Of a DNA stretch of 7,297 nucleotides, positions 6,273 through 7,297 are shown piece by piece. This DNA is from an uncultured Lachnospiraceae bacterium (GTDB lineage: Bacteria > Bacillota > Clostridia > Lachnospirales > Lachnospiraceae): positions 1 to 7,297 of the forward strand of contig CADCQV010000048.1 of assembly GCA_902803625.1 (NCBI GenBank), written 5' to 3'. A program made the translations under genes and the position numbers. Under the pieces are notes generated by a model. It was not told the DNA's origin, did no database searches, and worked only from the letters and a program-made list of their open reading frames with translations. The first letter of the stretch is position 1; every line of letters begins with the position of its first letter.

Positions 6273-7297
6273 TTACCTTAGTATTCCGAGTCTGAAAAGG
6301 TTTCTCTTTGTATTAAAGCTCCAGACCTTTATATGATTGATAAACGGTGATGTTCCAAGTATGGGATTTTTCCCGAGGCGGCTGCTTCTGATAAGCTTTT
6401 CGTATTCCTCCGGATCCTTTATCTCCGGCATCCTTTCCGGAATGAGCTCTGTCTCCCTTATCTCTGTCCTGTCCACTGCCCTGTCATAGCAGAAGACCAT
6501 ATGATCCGTAAGAGCACTGTCCGTATCATAAATGACACCTATTCCGTAATCTGACATATTTGACGGTTCATGGGCGTACAGCTTATCCGAATACTTTATC
6601 CGGCTTTTTCCGAAATAAAAATTCCCAAGGGAATAGTATATCCTCTTTCCCCTGTATTCTTCCACAGGCTGCGGGCAGTGGGGGTGGTGTCCGATTATGA
6701 GCTTCACTCCCTCTATATCGCAGATACTGTGTGCAAGATCAATGTCAAAGGGCATGGGATATAGGTTTTTTTCAAAGCCCCAGTGAAGTACCGGAATGAT
6801 ATCTTTTTCCGGGTAACGGGCCGAATAAGCCTTCAGTATCTTCAGGATAAGAGCATTCTCCCTTGGAGCGCAGCCGGGACGGCCCGGCCCGGCATATACG
6901 GTCTCCTCTTCCTTCCATCCGAAATTAAAAACGGCGGTGGTTCTCCCGCCGCCGGTTATTTCCATAGGTTTCAGCGCTTCCTCTATATTTACGCCGGCGC
7001 CGGCATGCTGAAAGCCGTTTTTATCAAGTATTTCCAGGGTATTTTTCAGTCCCTCTTCCCCGAAATCCATCTGGTGATTATTGGCAAGAGTGACACCCTT
7101 AACCGACAGGGTTTTCAGAACGTCAATTATTGAAGCATCCTGCTTAAGACAGGCTCCCCTCTTCCAGATCTTTTTATCCGGAGCCGCACCAAGACCGCCT
7201 TCAAGATTCGGGATCACAAGGTATTCCCTTTCCCTGAAGACAGCGCCAAGGAACCGGATGTCATCCTGTACCCTGTCATAATTATAAAAAAGGTCAC
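6273..7297 (-). CDS. CapA family protein (PGA_cap, metallophosphoesterase-like fold), 5' end missing
   Basis: The reading frame stays open to the right edge, so the N-terminus is missing; 340 residues are visible, 26 of them upstream of an in-frame GTG at 7217. Counting from that GTG, family marks are NLEGGLG (4-10), LANNHQMDFG (44-53), LHWGFE (144-149), GHHPHCPQPVE (176-186) and YYSLGNFYFG (194-203). The N, H and E residues in these motifs are the likely metal-site and catalytic residues of the fold. The family is named for CapA of poly-gamma-glutamate capsule synthesis, but many members sit in polysaccharide clusters with no CapB/CapC partner, as here, so the name does not prove a polyglutamate role. 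The visible part has no membrane segment; whether it is exported depends on the unseen N-terminus, which should hold the first metal-site aspartate. It is the first visible gene of the block and ends TAA directly against the glycosyltransferase ATG. Confidence 0.9.
   Translation of the reverse strand, partial: DLFYNYDRVQDDIRFLGAVFREREYLVIPNLEGGLGAAPDKKIWKRGACLKQDASIIDVLKTLSVKGVTLANNHQMDFGEEGLKNTLEILDKNGFQHAGAGVNIEEALKPMEITGGGRTTAVFNFGWKEEETVYAGPGRPGCAPRENALILKILKAYSARYPEKDIIPVLHWGFEKNLYPMPFDIDLAHSICDIEGVKLIIGHHPHCPQPVEEYRGKRIYYSLGNFYFGKSRIKYSDKLYAHEPSNMSDYGIGVIYDTDSALTDHMVFCYDRAVDRTEIRETELIPERMPEIKDPEEYEKLIRSSRLGKNPILGTSPFINHIKVWSFNTKRNLFRLGILR

Noticed and set aside
7215..7217. GTG as the start of the CapA-like gene
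   Set aside because: The frame is open for 26 more codons to the window edge, no Shine-Dalgarno precedes this GTG, and the NLE motif begins only three residues later, whereas family members carry an earlier strand with a metal-site aspartate. The gene is truncated by the window, not started here.

Overview
The window reads as a piece of a clostridial (Firmicutes) chromosome, most likely of the Lachnospiraceae (Butyrivibrio or Roseburia type). This is an inference. It rests on moderate GC content by eye, heavy use of AGG/AGA for Arg and ATA for Ile, and a very large membrane hybrid histidine kinase with PAS, degenerate GGDEF, GAF, receiver and HPt modules, a style common in that family. Nothing in the sequence fixes the genus. 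All supported genes lie on the minus strand, so transcription runs from high to low coordinates.

Region 1 (about 7297 down to 4009) is a tightly packed three-gene block. A CapA-type protein, cut off by the right edge of the window, is followed with no gap by a family 4 glycosyltransferase, which overlaps a DegT/DnrJ/EryC1/StrS aminotransferase by 19 bases. The 0-base junction and the overlap indicate one polycistronic, translationally coupled unit. A PLP sugar aminotransferase beside a GT4 transferase points to a surface glycan (capsule or exopolysaccharide) containing an amino sugar. The CapA-like protein fits as an accessory enzyme of that pathway, but its substrate cannot be read from sequence.

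Region 2 (4008 to 3909) is a 100-base intergenic gap. It holds a good sigma-A-type promoter, two abutting hairpins in the predicted 5' leader, and a Shine-Dalgarno site for the kinase.

Region 3 (3908 to 45) is a 1287-residue sensor kinase: six membrane segments, PAS, a catalytically dead GGDEF, GAF, HisKA/HATPase, receiver, HPt, and a C-terminal helical tail with a short internal duplication. It can run a complete His-Asp-His phosphorelay up to the final response regulator, which is not in the window.

Region 4 (49 to 1) shows the beginning of another gene. A near-consensus promoter overlaps the kinase stop codon, then comes a strong Shine-Dalgarno and an ATG with seven codons visible. No RNA genes, mobile elements, CRISPR arrays or prophage remnants were seen. 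The content is well-known families, and the unusual points are the kinase architecture and the two promoter regions. No wholly new system is evident.
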